The notes beneath the pieces were generated by a model. The model worked only from the letters and a program-made list of their open reading frames with translations, made no database searches and had not been told where the DNA came from. Below, in pieces: positions 1 to 12,875 of a stretch of DNA of 64,000 nucleotides (the first letter of the stretch is position 1; each line of letters opens with the position of its first letter). The stretch spans positions 67,787,558-67,851,557 of the forward strand of contig NW_026262668.1 of assembly GCF_021869535.1 (NCBI RefSeq), written 5' to 3'. The position numbers and the translations under genes were made by a program. Source of the stretch: Mytilus californianus. Taxonomy: Eukaryota > Mollusca > Bivalvia > Mytilida > Mytilidae.

Positions 1-3000
1 TCAGCCTATTCATTTACCGTGAATTCTTTTTCCAGAATCAACGCTTCTTAAATCTGTCACTTAAATGGACTCACCAAATTATATTCAATTCTTTCCTTTG
101 TGTGCCTTATTTCATTAAGTTTGAATTGGCCAATTTACTGATTTCTGTTCACTAATGGAATTAATTTAAAAACTTACCTTTAATTTTTGTAACTTTTATA
201 TGCCTTCACTGGAAATCGAACCCCTCCTTGAAATCTATTGTGTGTGACTGACATCAACACATCGACGAAACCTCTCGTCTACCAATGGGTTGCAATTTAT
301 ATATTTAGTTTATATATATAAATGAACATATGATACACATCGGTGCAACGGACACACATGGCTTGTACCTTTATGATACATAATAGACAATCGTATTAGT
401 AGAAGTTGGCAGCCGCGAGGTTAACATGGTTAGTATCAAAGAGTCAAGTTAAAGGTAGAGACTTGTCGGTTTAGGTTCGAATCCCTATTTTCTCTTTGTT
501 GTCCCTATTCTTTAGCTTTTCCGTTTTTCTTATTGTGTATGTTACTGTGGATATTTTTGTAATAATAGCTGGGTTTTCCCGTTTATTTTTGGATTATTAT
601 TGGCTATTTCACATAATTGAAAACAAAATGATTACATTTAATTTGTCCATTCTTTGTTTTATAAATATAGTATGCTTTCATCTGTTTTACTACATATATT
701 TACAAGTGTTTATTCGCAAATCCCTATGTGAGTAAATCGTGATGTGTCTAGAATTAGGCTTCTTGATAGAATTTTCGGTAGCATACTTATTATATGTACT
801 TGGAAATAAGTTCGAATGTGTCTTATTTTGTAAATTACAGATGATATTCAGATGCCTGGTAATTTAAAGACAGACGTGTTATATCATATTTGTATTTTTC
901 TAACCAATTAATTGTGAACTTAGATTTATTAATGCATCGTTGAACATGATAACATGGTTATTTAAACTCACTTACAATACCTCCTAATTAAGAAAAAGGC
1001 TTTTTTCTTAAAAAAAAAATCAACACAATAGTTGAAGTTACCGACAAGATAAAACTAAATAAAGTGATTAAATAATTTTCTTAATTGATTTATTATGATA
1101 CAGAGTGCTTAAAATAAATGCCATGTGTTTGTCGTAAAGGCGATAATCCCACCCCCGATGAATTAACGGCGTTTATCCCTGTTATTTTGGTGGAGTTAAT
1201 GTCACCCAATCATGTGTGTTCTGTGTAGTGTTTTTTAAACTGTTTTATTTTATTTTATTTTTTTATTTTATTTTTGTAAGGTTTTTTTTTTTTTGCATGT
1301 TTTTTCCGACTTATTTTCCTTTGGTTTCTTTTTCATTTTCAGATCAAATTTTTATGCAAGCTATTTTCATCCCATAGCTTTTATCCATGTCGTTTTTCAA
1401 CCCTGTGAAACAATTATTTAGAGAGATGACATTCTCCTCTGAAATCAGAGGGCCAATTGGAACCAAAAGTTATCAAATGAAAATCCAATGTCTAGCCAAT
1501 AGAACTAACAGAAAAAAATGTAATTGAATAATTCTACTTGAAGTTGTTTAGTATACACCGTATCGCTATCATTGTTAAACACAAGAGGAGTTTTCTCTCC
1601 TCGTTTGTCAACCCCGTAAAGATATTTGATATCAGTGTATACATGTACTAGTTTTTTTAGTAGCTGCATACCACGTAGTATTAATGTATTAGTATTAGAA
1701 ATATACTTGATAAAAAGAGAAAAAGACACAATCAACATAATGATCCACATTATACGTGTAGAAGTAAATAAGGATATAAATCATAAGTAGAGGATTGAAA
1801 GGTGATTCTCTTTTACAGAAAAACGAGTATTACAGTCATGAATCGAACATCTAATGTATAACTAACTTATATACCAAACGTACATCAGATATCAACAATT
1901 GAGATATTGTTTACATCCCCGTCATTTAGTCTCTATTGGATAACTGTATCATTGGCAATCATTAAATATCTGCTCATTTTATATTGGTTAAAATGTTTGT
2001 TGCTCATGCTGTGTTGAACAAGTAGAATGTGTCTTCTAGCTTGTTGTGTATGCCCTTATATTTTACAAGTTTTTGTTGTTGTTTACTTGTTAGAGTGATC
2101 TCTCTGTAATTTTCACTATTATATTTACTCTACTTCTTCCAAAGTGAGGACATTCTTATATTTTCTACATTTGCCCTGTGATTGTTATGTTTTACTTGTG
2201 TCATGGGGCCTGTTATTTAAGTTTTTACGTCACGCTACCTATTGTTAACTTATTCCGTAATTTTTATTCTTATTCAATGCTTTGACTTTCGACCTCTTTT
2301 ATTTTACTCTATTTTCGGTAACCTTCAAATTAAGCAGTTTCTACAAAGGAAGCAATGCATCTACAGCCTGATTATTCAACAGAAATACATGTGGATATAC
2401 AACAATTTTCTCGTAAAAAGCCGGGAAATGAACAAACCTGCTCCAGATTATCTTCCATTAGTACTGCTCGGTAATTAATGATCGGGAGAGGTTTTCGCTC
2501 TCTTTTTCTTTTTTCTATGACATTTTTGAAAACTCGATGGCTTATACATCAAACTGTCTTGAAATTAAACGACTACAGACAGAATATACCCTCCGTCGAA
2601 AGGACAGTAAAATAGGACAGGGGAACCTATCTAAAACTTCCTCTATTGATATCAAAAATATTGCAGATCAAAAATTACTGCAAAGTAGCCAATGTCCCCA
2701 GCTCAAATATTGTCACTTTTATTTTCGATTGGCAATACTCCCATAAAAATAATTGAAATGCACTGCGTGCCAATATTCTTATATTAACCTTTAAAATAAG
2801 TTTCACTAATCTCCGATGCGAAATGAGGGTGCCAGAAGGATAACAATTGATGTTCGATATGATTTACGTTCGGATGGGCATACAATAGAGGCGAAAGAAA
2901 CCAAACGGACAATTCAAATTTCAATATCGTCTGAGAAATTACCGGTGTAAAGTGTTGGCATAAATTTACTCAAACTTCAATAAAGAAAATAAATGACAGC

Positions 3001-3774
3001 GCTAACAGTGTTGATGTTCCATATTATTTACTGTTCCAATGGGAATAACTTACCCAAACATTTTCAATCGGAGATAAAAAAAAAATTAATTTAGTTCGTT
3101 TTTGGATGTAGTATAAACAAATTGTTAGATTTTCTTGGACGTAACAATATTCTTTTCAATTAGGATATCTTATAAAATTTATCCCACATATATTTTGGTA
3201 CTACAAATAAAGATACCATTGTGGTAGTTTTTTCAAACGTAAGTCAACCCAAATCGTAAAACAAATATTTTCCAACATTAGTTATATAACATATCCCATC
3301 ATGGGCGACAGGCTGAGTATTAATTAAAAAATGCATCGTATGATATGTACTTAGTTCATTGTACCAAATGCGAAATACAATAAAACGATGTTAAAAATGA
3401 TTTTTAGAAGAGCATTCTTATCATTCACCAGTAATGATAGTAATGTCATGTGCCTTCTACGCTCCATGTTGTTCATTTCAGAAAATCAAAAATGCAATTT
3501 ATTACATATTTTACAAATATTTGTTTAATTTTCTTTAAATTTTACATAGATTTTGAAAATGTCTTCTCCTTGAACATCCTCGGTGTGAATGATAAAAGGA
3601 AGCAATTGTCACAATGATTCAGGATTTCATCGTACTTAAAACTTAAATAATTTACGATGTATTTTGAAAAATAGAAAAACATAAGCTGAAGGCGGAAGAT
3701 TAATGTTTTCTTATAAAATTACTTCCTAATTTCAAATTTTAACCAGCTGACCGTTATAACTGTGTCTGACAAAA
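1..3774. other. AT-rich non-coding stretch
   Basis: No convincing gene is visible. Two short stretches have tRNA-like internal promoter motifs: a B-box-like GGTTCGAATCCC near 474-485 (+), and a reversed one (GGTTCGATTTCC, - strand) near 190-205. A mussel-type dispersed repeat fragment lies near 2885-2925. A weak coding-like patch at 2340-2746 is listed separately. The rest is AT-rich sequence with homopolymer runs. Confidence 0.5.
2340..2746 (+). other. possible decayed or exonic coding patch, unknown
   Basis: Two neighbouring open stretches have protein-like composition. The first, about 2340-2470, follows AGCAG and ends before CG|GTAATT. It reads as a polar, Ser/Lys-rich segment that includes MHLQPDYSTEIHVD. 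The second, 2537-2746, starts with an ATG and reads MAYTSNCLEIKRLQ, continuing polar and basic. They are in different frames, and no clear splice acceptor joins them. I do not recognise a family. This could be an exon with a mis-guessed border, a pseudogene, or chance. Confidence 0.18.
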
Positions 3775-3939
3775 ATGCTTAACTTCACTTTGTTCTTCCT
3801 TTCATTTACATCTAAACAATCATTTAACTGCCAAGGGAACCACAGATACGATGATGTAGTAACAGGATATTATCCGTCAAACGATCCAATGGAAGGCGGT
3901 AATGTCGACATGAGGGGCAAGCGATTACAGACACTTCAG
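3775..3939 (+). CDS. first exon of a secreted protein resembling bacterial '3D' (DPBB-fold) proteins; rest not found
   Basis: An ATG opens 55 codons that run exactly to a CAG|GTAACA donor, leaving phase 0. Residues 1-16 are hydrophobic (MLNFTLFFLSFTSKQS), a plausible signal peptide. Residues 25-55 read as a compact globular start, with DDVVTGYYPSNDPMEGG followed by DMRGKRLQTLQ. From memory, this matches the N-terminal strand region of small secreted proteins with the 3D (Asp-Asp-Asp) double-psi beta-barrel domain, known from bacteria and sporadically from animals. There, a TGYYP..MEGG..D..GK.L.TLQ pattern precedes a YVSVAMD-like strand. No downstream exon carrying the rest of the barrel was seen. 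The second exon may therefore be far away or diverged, or this may be an orphan exon. The exon call is moderately sure; the family call is inference. Confidence 0.45.
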
Positions 3940-3941
3940 GT

Positions 3942-5900
3942 AACAAACTCATTCCGATCTAGTCTGTAGCTATTTCATGCCGATGAGGCGCTATTGAAGT
4001 AAATGCAATGTTTTAATAGGCAAATTTGAAAGACAAAAATGTTAGAAAGTATTGTAATGAAGGTTGCTGCATTTTTTTCACATTAAATAAATGTTGAATT
4101 ATAAACTGTATATGCCCATGTGCATGTTTCAATGTCCTTAAAGAACTTTTAATCGAAGTATGGAAAATAAAAGAATGCTGTAAACCCACTAAGGATTACT
4201 CATGTTTGGATGTGGTCAATTTAAGAGAAACATTTTATGCTCAATTTTAAGGCAAGCCCAGAAGAGATAGGTGCAGAAATCGGCTAATTATAGAAGAATT
4301 ATTCCTGCTAACAGAATGAATAGTTCTAGCTTTGTACATTACTATTTATTTGTTTTTAAAAATGATGAAGTGAATGGCCTTCTTTAACAAACAACTTTAA
4401 AAAGCCTTTTGCGCAATATCGTTGAACAACATTAACTGTTACTACTTTTCCATAATGATTAACATCTTGGCAGTATTCAGGTTTCTCGTATGTCTTTTTT
4501 AATAAAATAATGCTACATGACATTTCTCATGCAAATTTTCGAATAATAATTTTGTATTACCTTCTTCATATTTTCTTATTGTTCATACTAGATAAGAGTA
4601 TAATAACTCCATTTTGTATTGCTTACTCGTTTCTTTAGTATCGTCAGAAATTATAATGTGATAATGTTTACATGATAGTACTAGATCAGTAACACAATTT
4701 ATAATTTCATGGATCATGACTCTAGGGTAGGGTTTTGCCTTTGATTAAAAATGTATTTCTACAAATGATACTGCATACCAAATCTACAATACATGCTATT
4801 TCCCCTTGAATTTATTTAACACAAACTTGAGGTAATTTTCAAACGTCTTTTAGGTAGCAATACACAGTTAGGATTGTTAGTTTCGCATTTGGATTTTTTT
4901 TATAAAAGACAAACCCAAGTTAAAATTATGTTTAAATTAAGAATATTGAAAATTGTTGCTATGAAAGTGGTTTTAATGGAAAGGTATGATTCCAGAGAAG
5001 AGATTGAACCATGTTTTGTTCATAGGAATTGCAAATTTCGGGTTCATATTCATGTCCATTCCAGTAGTGACTCTGAAATTATATCAGCATTTGTTGACTG
5101 TTTTGGAAAGATGTGAATTAAGCACGAACTTTTGAAAGGTAATTTGCGGGAAAATGAGACGAAAGACACCCACTTTTTTTTCCATTTTTTGAAAAGGCTA
5201 TATATCAGTGTTGAAACAATGTATGTCTGATATTCATTGAAATTCTGGTTCAAAGATATTTTTAAGCCTGTTATGGGGGGTCTCGCAGCCATTTTTGAAG
5301 AAAAAATAAGAAAAATAACACCATATGTTTCCATGGATACTGAACTTATGTAATTTAGTTTTACCCTTTTTGTAAGTGATTTGGAATCTGCTAAGAAATA
5401 GGATTCTAAATATGTATACATGTTTGGGTATTAATGTTAAAATGGCAATATCCATTTCAAAATGCCTGTCCATGTTCCTGCACTTAGAGACCCAATTTCA
5501 GCTTCAAATGTTAACTGTTTATTGCTACCTTAACCTTTATGTAGCGTGCCAATCTAATGTGGTTTGATGGTGACTATGGCAAGATTGTTCTTTGGTAGCG
5601 GATCTATGGAAAATTTCATATTAGATATAAACAACTAACACAGTATTTAGATCTAAAGTTATAATTATTTAATATCTTCCGACTAATGTAACAATATGTA
5701 CATATTAATATTCGTATATAAAAGAAAAATCTAGTTCTTTTTACTTCTATTCTTAACACCAACTCTCATGTATCTCATGACTACCGAAAAATTAAATCTA
5801 TTTCTCACACTCTCACTTCTCCTTTTAACAGTGCCGTGACGGTTCCCGATAGTACCGTTGTCTGGGTAGTACACGGTAGGTATAAATACACCACACACAC
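3942..5900. other. no recognisable feature
   Basis: AT-rich sequence between the orphan first exon and the LINE tail. Short open frames on both strands have no protein-like character or splice context. I see nothing that can be supported. Confidence 0.4.
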
Positions 5901-5905
5901 GGATG

Positions 5906-7455
5906 TCTTTAATTCTCTTTCTTTTATTCTCATAAAGCCAATGCATTACATCAGTACAGAGATAACAACAATAACTATTTACAATATATACAAAACAAGG
6001 AGAGAGGTTACAGAAGTCACTAGCCAGGAGGACAACAAAAGTATTAACATGTTTTATAAATAAACAAAGTTTCTTCAGGACTGGTTTTCGTGTACTCGAC
6101 AATAAGTTCCGAGAATTTAAATGTATTATGTCGTTGTACAAAATAGGAGGATAAATACTCTGTACGTTTTTGATCGAAAAAAGTACATTCAAATATAAAG
6201 TGATATTCGTCACCAATTTGTCGATTGTTACATTGATGGCAAACACGGTTTTCTCTCAATACGTTTTGCCACCTTCCTGTTTCAATCGGCAATTTGTTAT
6301 TAGTCATTCGAAATTGACAAAGAACAACGGCATCTTTAAAGTCCAAAATATTAAAATATTCCTCATATTCCCAGTTCTTCTTAAAAATTTTGTAGTTTAT
6401 AGCTTTTGACGAATTTTGAATAAGGGAATTCCAATTCTGAAGAAACTGGTCTAATAATCTTTGCTTTATAACAGTTTTTAACCAATCTTTATCTATAAAA
6501 TTTTGTGTTTCCCATATATATGAGAAACCACAATCTTGAAATATTTTTTTGACAAATAGAATCCATTTAGTCTGCATGTTATAATGAGCATTCATATGGC
6601 GAGAAAGTTGATACAATATAAAGGAAAACTTGTTTGCCGGAAATCAAATTTGCCCAAAATAATACTGCTCGAACTTTTATGTCTATGTTAACCGGATGGC
6701 GACCTAGTTCCCCGTAAACCATATAACTTGGTGTTGAGGATTTCAGATTTAAAAGTAATTTACAGAATTTTAAATGTATCTTTTCTAATACCTCATTATT
6801 ACTAAAACCCCATACTTCGCACCCATACAACAGAATGGGCTTGACAATTTTGTCAAAAAGATCTAGCTGACATTTCATGGAAAGCTGATACATCCTTCCC
6901 GTTTTCAGGACTTCGTACATGGCTTTTAAGACCTTATAGGATAAATGTTTTTTTGTCATATTAAAATTCCCTGTTTTAGTAAAAATAATTCCCAAATAGT
7001 TAAACTGCTTTACTATCTCAATGTTAGTGTCATTGTAAGAAAATCTGAGATTTTTTGGCAAACGTCCAAAACCAAACACTAAAGCTTTGGTTTTGTCAAC
7101 GTTTACTTTCAATTTCCAAACCTAACAATAATCATGAAAGGCATTGAGTTGAGTCTACAGGTCCTGTGCTGTTTCGGCCAGCAATACCGTGTCATCTGCG
7201 AACAATATAATAAAAAAATTTAAGTATATTTCTAATTCTCTTTCCAGATCTTCTGAAATAGTTTTAAGTCCTGTGATATTTTTACTGACTAAGAAATTTT
7301 CTAAGTCATTCAAAAATAAAGAAAATAGGAAAGGTGATAAGTTTTCCCCTTGTCTTACACCATTGTCACAAGCAAAGTATTCCGAATTACAATTATTATA
7401 TGATATACGAGATTTAATATCACTGTACATATTCAATATTACATTATATTATTAA
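5906..7455 (-). mobile_element. 5'-truncated LINE (non-LTR retrotransposon) tail
   Basis: The element reads on the minus strand. Its truncated 5' end lies near 7455, where a different dispersed repeat begins. Its 3' end lies near 5906, just after a GAATAAAAG poly(A)-signal-like sequence (about 5918-5930). It holds only the C-terminal half of the reverse transcriptase ORF plus a 3' UTR. I could not fix a target-site duplication. The LINE clade was not assigned; the general type is the RVT_1 kind common in molluscs. Confidence 0.75.
6044..7436 (-). pseudogene. LINE reverse transcriptase ORF, C-terminal part, disabled
   Basis: At the start of the frame, reverse transcriptase motifs are clear: GVRQGENLSPFLFSLFLNDL, then the catalytic FADDTVLLAE box near 7180. 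The frame continues through the thumb region (MKVNVDKTKALVFGFG; ILLYGCEVWGF). It ends in a zinc-knuckle-like CHQC...H...C motif typical of LINE C-termini. Two in-frame TAG stops lie between 7112 and 7155. A one-base frameshift near 6633 moves the last ~190 residues into another frame. The N-terminal endonuclease half is missing. The copy is dead; the terminus at 6044 looks like the native stop. Confidence 0.8.
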
Positions 7456-7625
7456 TTCGTATATTTTAACTAATTTGATTCGTTCAGGGATAGTCACATG
7501 TTAAACTATATTTTCGAAGGTAGACAGAAAACGGCGGATAGCAAAAAGCATATTGCATAGCAAAAAGCATATTGCACGGTTATTTTTAGAATATCTAAAA
7601 ACCGATATACTTTGTGACGTCATGT
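7455..7625 (+). repeat. dispersed repeat F, copy 1
   Basis: This segment, running from AACTAATTTGAT to GCACGGTTATTTTTAGAATA, is matched by a second diverged copy at 18745-18870 in the same orientation. Inside it, an AGCAAAAAGCATATTGCA unit is tandemly duplicated (about 7541-7577). It marks the 5' boundary of the LINE tail. Confidence 0.6.
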
Positions 7626-8225
7626 AATGAATTTCATGATATTGTTAAAAGTTACAGATACAAATTTGTTTAAATTATTTGGCCCGAGATGTCCTTGAAT
7701 GCATATTTTACAAATAGATGTAAAATTTGAATATTTGACCGACATAATCTCCAACAGCAAAGTTTAGCTTGGTAAAGATTTTTATCTTATGAAAATTTGT
7801 AAAATTAATTATTTTTTCAAGTTCATTATTTTGACTCTTTTTTTGTTTCAAAATTCCACTTTGTTTCTGTTCTTGAACTTGTAAATTAAACATATACAGG
7901 GTAAAATTACTTACAATCTGTTTACTATTGATATTGCCACTGAGTTATAGATCCTTCGAAGAGAAAATTCATCTTTTAAAGCAAAACTTAATCAAACCGT
8001 AGCAACTATTTCTTTAAAAGATAACGGTATAAAAAAACTTATCGAATTTACTCTTTATTTTACAAATAAACGCGTCTTTTTTCGGTTAAAAATACGTTTC
8101 AGTTGAGTTTTGGGACATAACTTTCTTTAGAAACTATCAAACAATATTGACATGGTCGATCATATTTTGAATGACAGAGAAAAGTCCTACTCAAAAGAGA
8201 TTTCCTGTGCCATAAATTATTTAAA
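7626..8225. other. no recognisable feature
   Basis: AT-rich spacer between two dispersed repeats. Nothing coding or structured was seen. Confidence 0.4.
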
Positions 8226-8600
8226 GATAAGAATAAGATGATGTAGTATGATTGCCAATGAGACAACTCTCCACCAGAGACCAAATGACATATAATTTAA
8301 CACACATAGGTCACCGTACGTCCTTCAACAATGTGCAAACCCCATACCGCATAGTCGGCTATAAAAGGCCCCAAAATGACAAATGTAAATCAATATTCAA
8401 ACGAAAAAAATAACGGCCTGATTTATGTACAAAATAATGAACAAAAAACAAATATGATACACAGCAACAAACGGCAACCAATGAATATCAGGCTCCTGGC
8501 TTGGGTCAGACACGTACAGAATGTTGCGGGGTTAAACTAGTTTGCTGGCGTCAGACCCACCCCCTAACCTTAAACAGTTGTGTATTTCAGCTAAGAATAA
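8226..8600 (+). repeat. mussel dispersed repeat A, near-complete copy
   Basis: It starts near AAGATAAGAATAAGATG and continues through the family signature GTATGATTGCCAATGAGACA. Next come the 'ccgtacgtccttcaac' and 'cataccgcatagtcggctataaaagg' blocks, and the 'caggctcctggcttgggtcagacac' block. It ends after CCCCTAACCTTAAACAG. The same ordered blocks recur in at least ten places in this window on both strands. I recognise it as a very abundant repeat of mussel genomes; its transposon class is not evident. Confidence 0.8.
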
Positions 8601-9355
8601 TTACACATCACATTTGTTCTGATTGATTTTCAGCTGGTCGGATTTGGCAATGTTTCAATTTTTCGTTCATATAGCCTTCTTGTTCTTGGTGGTTCAACTA
8701 TTTTGAATCCCTTATAACTTCAGTCATTGTCTGCAAATAATACCGTCAATTTTGTCTATTAAGTTTTCAGAAATGGAATATTTAATCACAAAGGTTAATG
8801 CCACCATTTTTATCCATGGTTGAGGCATTCAGCGACTGAGTCGGGATTTTAACAGACCCCTGCTGCTGCAGATAATATTAGAGGCGCTCACTTAAAGATT
8901 GATTAAAAACATGCGAATAACATTGGCCAGACAAACAGTCCTGACACTATCCGTTCAGCTACCCGGACAAATAGAAACTTGGTAAAAGTTACTCAGTATT
9001 GCAGACACTTTTATTTTACACTATTAGCAAAACAAGTCTTGTATTTCATTTCTCTGTAGGATGTTCTTGGCGGGAAAAAAAACTTGGGTTAGCGTTGCCA
9101 TGGATAAGTTTTTGCACATTCCTTACGGAGCAGACGTTTGTATACCCGAAATCAACTTTAAATATAAAAGACTCATACAATTTAAGATAAGAATAATAAA
9201 ATATGAGTAGAAAATGACTTAAGCTTGAAAATGACTTAAGAACAGAAAAATAAGAGTTTCATTGAAGAATTCTATAATAATACATCTTGACTTGCTCATA
9301 TGAGGTAGTTGTTTTCGGCCCTAGAACTTGTCATTATTTTCGTTTTCAGTTATTC

Positions 9356-9394
<39 letters not shown>

Positions 9395-10438
9395 TGAGAT
9401 GGATTCTTTTCTCTTCAATCTTATAAATTTATAAATTGTCAATATACCAAGATTTCAACTTGCTTATGCAAAGTTGACCTTAGATGGATTTGGCTATTAT
9501 TTGTAGGTCCTATATGGTCATATATCGCTTCAACTGTTTCGGTTCTTATACATCCTTGGCTTTTAAATTTTCGGCTTTGAGCGTTCCTGATGAAGTTAAA
9601 CATAGAAAAGCGCTTAGAATAAATTTGATATAAATGGAAAATGACTTAAACTTCAATCTTGAACAAGATATAAAAACAGAAAAGTTGTAGACATTCCTCA
9701 GAAAATAATCTTCGTTTCGATTTGCTTAAATATTTAAATTTTATTCTATCATCATACATCTTGAAACGCTTATAAAGTTGTTGTTTTCGGCCCAAGAATT
9801 AGTTTTTTATTTTTATTTTTTCTATTTGTTTTTTGTCTTATTTGTGAAATGGAATCTTTTCACTTCCATCAACTTCTTGGATTGAAAACAGCGATAAAGA
9901 TATTGAATCATTTCCAACATATATTCTGAACTTGTGAAACGTACAACAAAGCGTCATAAGTTAGTTTAAAAATTATTCTTTGATAATACATATGTAACAA
10001 AAATTTTACAACACAAAAGACCACAATAATCGCAAACACGCGTTTTCTCGGAGAAAAAAAAGACTCATACTAAAAACAATTAGAAACAAACAACACATGA
10101 ACAAGATAGCCTGATTTTGTATAGGCACACAATGTGGTGAGGGTTAAACCAGTTTTACGTGCGTATTAACTTCCGCCTTTACAAGAATAAGAGAATTAGA
10201 CACAACCTTTTTAACAATTAATGTGAACACGGATATTAAAGGCGGAACGTAAACTACAGGAAGACAACGTGGCGACAGTTGATAGTAGAATAATGCCGCT
10301 CAAGAAAACATAAATATTAGAAAAACACTTATACCAGGTTTTATGAGGTCTCCACATAAATTTATTTGAAATTCTAATATGACGTGCTTCTTTCGCTTTG
10401 TAAACAAAACCGTGATAAAATTCTCGATATATCTATAT
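8601..10438. other. spacer with simple repeat and short dispersed fragments
   Basis: A poly(T) tract of about 35 bases sits at 9359-9393. Near 9570-9610 is a fragment of the 'gcgttcctgatgaagttaaacatagaaaagcgctt' type of bivalve dispersed repeat (family D here). The 9240-9480 and 9640-9870 stretches resemble each other (both hold TTGTTTTCGGCCC and a poly(T)-rich run), suggesting an old duplication. No gene was seen. Confidence 0.5.
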
Positions 10439-10800
10439 CTATGATTGCCAATGAGACAATTATCCACCAAAGTTCAAATGAATGCAACCGTACGGCCTTC
10501 AACAATGTGAAAACCCCATACCCTATAGTCTGCTTTAAAAGACCACGACATGAAAAATATGAAACAATTCAATTGAGAAAACTAACAGCCTAATTTATAA
10601 TAAAATAATTAACGACAAATACGACAGACATGAACCAACGATATCCACTAAACTACAGGCTCCTGACTTGGGACAGGCACATAAAGAATGTGGCGGGGGC
10701 GCCAACCCTCCCCTAACCTTGGACATTGGTGTAACAGTACAACATAAGAAAAAACTATAAAAATCAGTTGAACAGGTGTTTGTTTTAATCTGTGTTACAA
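10439..10800 (+). repeat. dispersed repeat A, copy
   Basis: Signature TATGATTGCCAATGAGACAA at the start, then the 'cgtacggccttcaacaatg' and 'ctataggct'-type blocks, 'caggctcctgacttgggacaggcac', and an end after CCCCTAACCTTGGACATTGGTG. Open frames across it on both strands are repeat-derived, not genes. Confidence 0.8.
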
Positions 10801-11382
10801 GCTTCATTGTCTATCAACTGGTGCTGACAACGTTATTAAGTTTTTAAGTAATGTGAAATAAAGTTATAAATCAAGTATTACATAATAAATATAATTAATT
10901 TCTTTTTTAAATATAGTATTTCCAATACCGAAACACACACAAATGCATATCCGTTACTTATTGCCTGTACGTAGGGGATCGGTCATACAAACCCGACATT
11001 CTAGCTGGTAACATTTTTAAGAAATTTGTATGTTAAAATTATTCCCAGTAAATCGCCTTTAAATCCAAATGAAAGCGTCTGGTTATGTTGCAAACGAGAA
11101 TGATTGAATTCGAGTTTATACTTCCTTTATGAAATCGACACTAGTTAAAAGTAACCCGAAATCTCATTAAAAATCAACTGATCTTAGTACTTCATATTAA
11201 ACTTTTAACGATAAAACCTATTCGAACTACTAGTATATTTTGTTGCCTTTTTAACTTTCAAAAGCAAAAATAATATTTTGGAGAAATACAGAGAAGGCTA
11301 AGCAAGAGCGTCTCGGTAAATCTTGATTCGTAAGTTGGGTAACGGACACTTTTAGTGATTGCCAAAACAATCTGATATAAAA

Positions 11383-11780
11383 ATAACAAGATTTGGTATG
11401 ATTGTCAATGAGACAAATATCCACAAGAAACCAAATGGCGTGGATGTTCTATCAACTTTAGGTCATTACATGACCTTCAACCATAAGCAAAATCAATACC
11501 TGTATAGTGAGCTATAAAAGGTCCCAACATACCAAAATGTAAAATAATTCATTCAAACTAAACAAAACAACTGCCTTATTTATGATAAAACGATAAACAA
11601 AAAACAAAACTGACATACTGCAACATACTGCATTATACGACAACCACTGAACTACTGACTTGGGACAGGGTCAAAAAGAATGTGGCAGGGTAAACAATGT
11701 TTGCGATCGTTCGACCATTCCCTTAATCTGAAACATTAATTCGTGTTACAACACAACATAAGAAGATACTCTCATGTCAT
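11383..11780 (+). repeat. dispersed repeat A, diverged copy
   Basis: It opens with GGTATGATTGTCAATGAGAC and keeps the later blocks (gctataaaaggtcccaacat; ctgacttgggacaggg; acaacataagaa) with many changes. This looks like an older insertion than the copy at 8226. Confidence 0.7.
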
Positions 11781-11814
11781 GTCAGGGTCTTTCATAGCTA
11801 ATATAAAAGGAAGA

Positions 11815-12025
11815 GTTGACAACAGTTGCCAAGAAGAAGGGAAATCAATGGACAAAAACAAACCGGGGGACAAGAAAGATACACAATGAGAAACAATATA
11901 CACTCAACACTAAAAACTGAAAACAAATGAGAAACAGTTATAAGGACCCCGTAAAATCTTGGGCCACATCAGATGCTTTGGAAGGGTAAGCATGGGGTGC
12001 TTCCTGCAAGACACCCGCAATGTTT
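11815..12025 (+). repeat. dispersed repeat G fragment
   Basis: It carries 'gggaaatcaatggacaaaaac', 'acacaatgag', 'ctttggaagggtaagca' and 'gcaagacaccc' blocks. These resemble the 17385-17580 repeat and are typical of a second abundant mussel repeat. Confidence 0.5.
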
Positions 12026-12539
12026 TATATGATTCTTAAGCATAAAATCGACCAAACATTTTTTAAGGATTTACGCCACCCCATCTCCCCCCCCTTTTTA
12101 AAAAATCCTGGATCCGCCCCTTGTTTCGGATACCGTTATTTATTTTAAAAAAAAAACTGTGAATATGCTATTAAAAACTAGAAATTAAATACAAAAATTT
12201 AAAGGTTATAGATATGATTTATTTTTCAAATATCGCAAATTTGCTTATGATAGAAAGAATTGTAATTTAGCTCCCTTCCTTATAAGGTTTTGTTTGTTTT
12301 TGTGTGTTTTTTTTTTAATTTGTGTGTGTGTATGATTTTTTTTGTGGGAGGGGGGTGTTGAAAAAAGCGATATGTTTTTGGTGACACAAAGTCCGAAAAA
12401 TTATACAGTTGCCCAAGCACATAAATTTTCAAACCAAAGTGTCACTCTGGATAAAATTGTCTAAAGGGAAATCTAGAAACTATTTTAGTTGTTTTCTTAT
12501 AATATTTGCAGTTCAACTATCACCATAGATATCTTTCAT

Positions 12540-12770
12540 CCCGTCACATGTCCTAAGCCAGGAATCCTGTAATACAATGGTTGTCTTTGGTTTCTGTCTG
12601 TCATATTTGTTTTTCATCCATTGTTGTAGTATAAATCCGGCCATTGGTTTTCTCTTTTGAATTGTTTCACACATTGATATATCGGGTCCTTTTGTAGCTT
12701 ACTATATATACGGTATGAGTTTTGCTCTTTGTTAAAGACCGTACGGTTATATGTAGTTGTTCACATATTT
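12540..12770 (-). repeat. dispersed repeat A, reverse fragment
   Basis: Read on the minus strand, it gives the family A blocks in order: 'ccgtacggt', 'tatacggtatgag' (reverse sense), 'ggattcctggcttaggacatg'. It is diverged and truncated. Confidence 0.55.
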
Positions 12771-12799
12771 GTTTCGGCATGCACTCTTAGCTATATCAT

Positions 12800-12875
12800 T
12801 GTTTTTATTGGTGGCGGAAGCCGGAGTACAAAAAAAAAACCACCGACCTTCGGCAAGAAACTGGTAGTTTTTTTA
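12800..12875 (-). repeat. fragment of a tRNA-derived bivalve SINE (3' part)
   Basis: The stretch with TTTTTATTGGTGGCGG and CCACCGACCTTCGGC matches the 3' body of the well-preserved SINE at 40432-40692, in the same (minus) orientation. The tRNA-like head is missing. Confidence 0.6.

Noticed and set aside
5731-6246. 171-codon minus-strand frame
   Set aside because: Overlaps the LINE C-terminus and 3' UTR in another frame; not protein-like.
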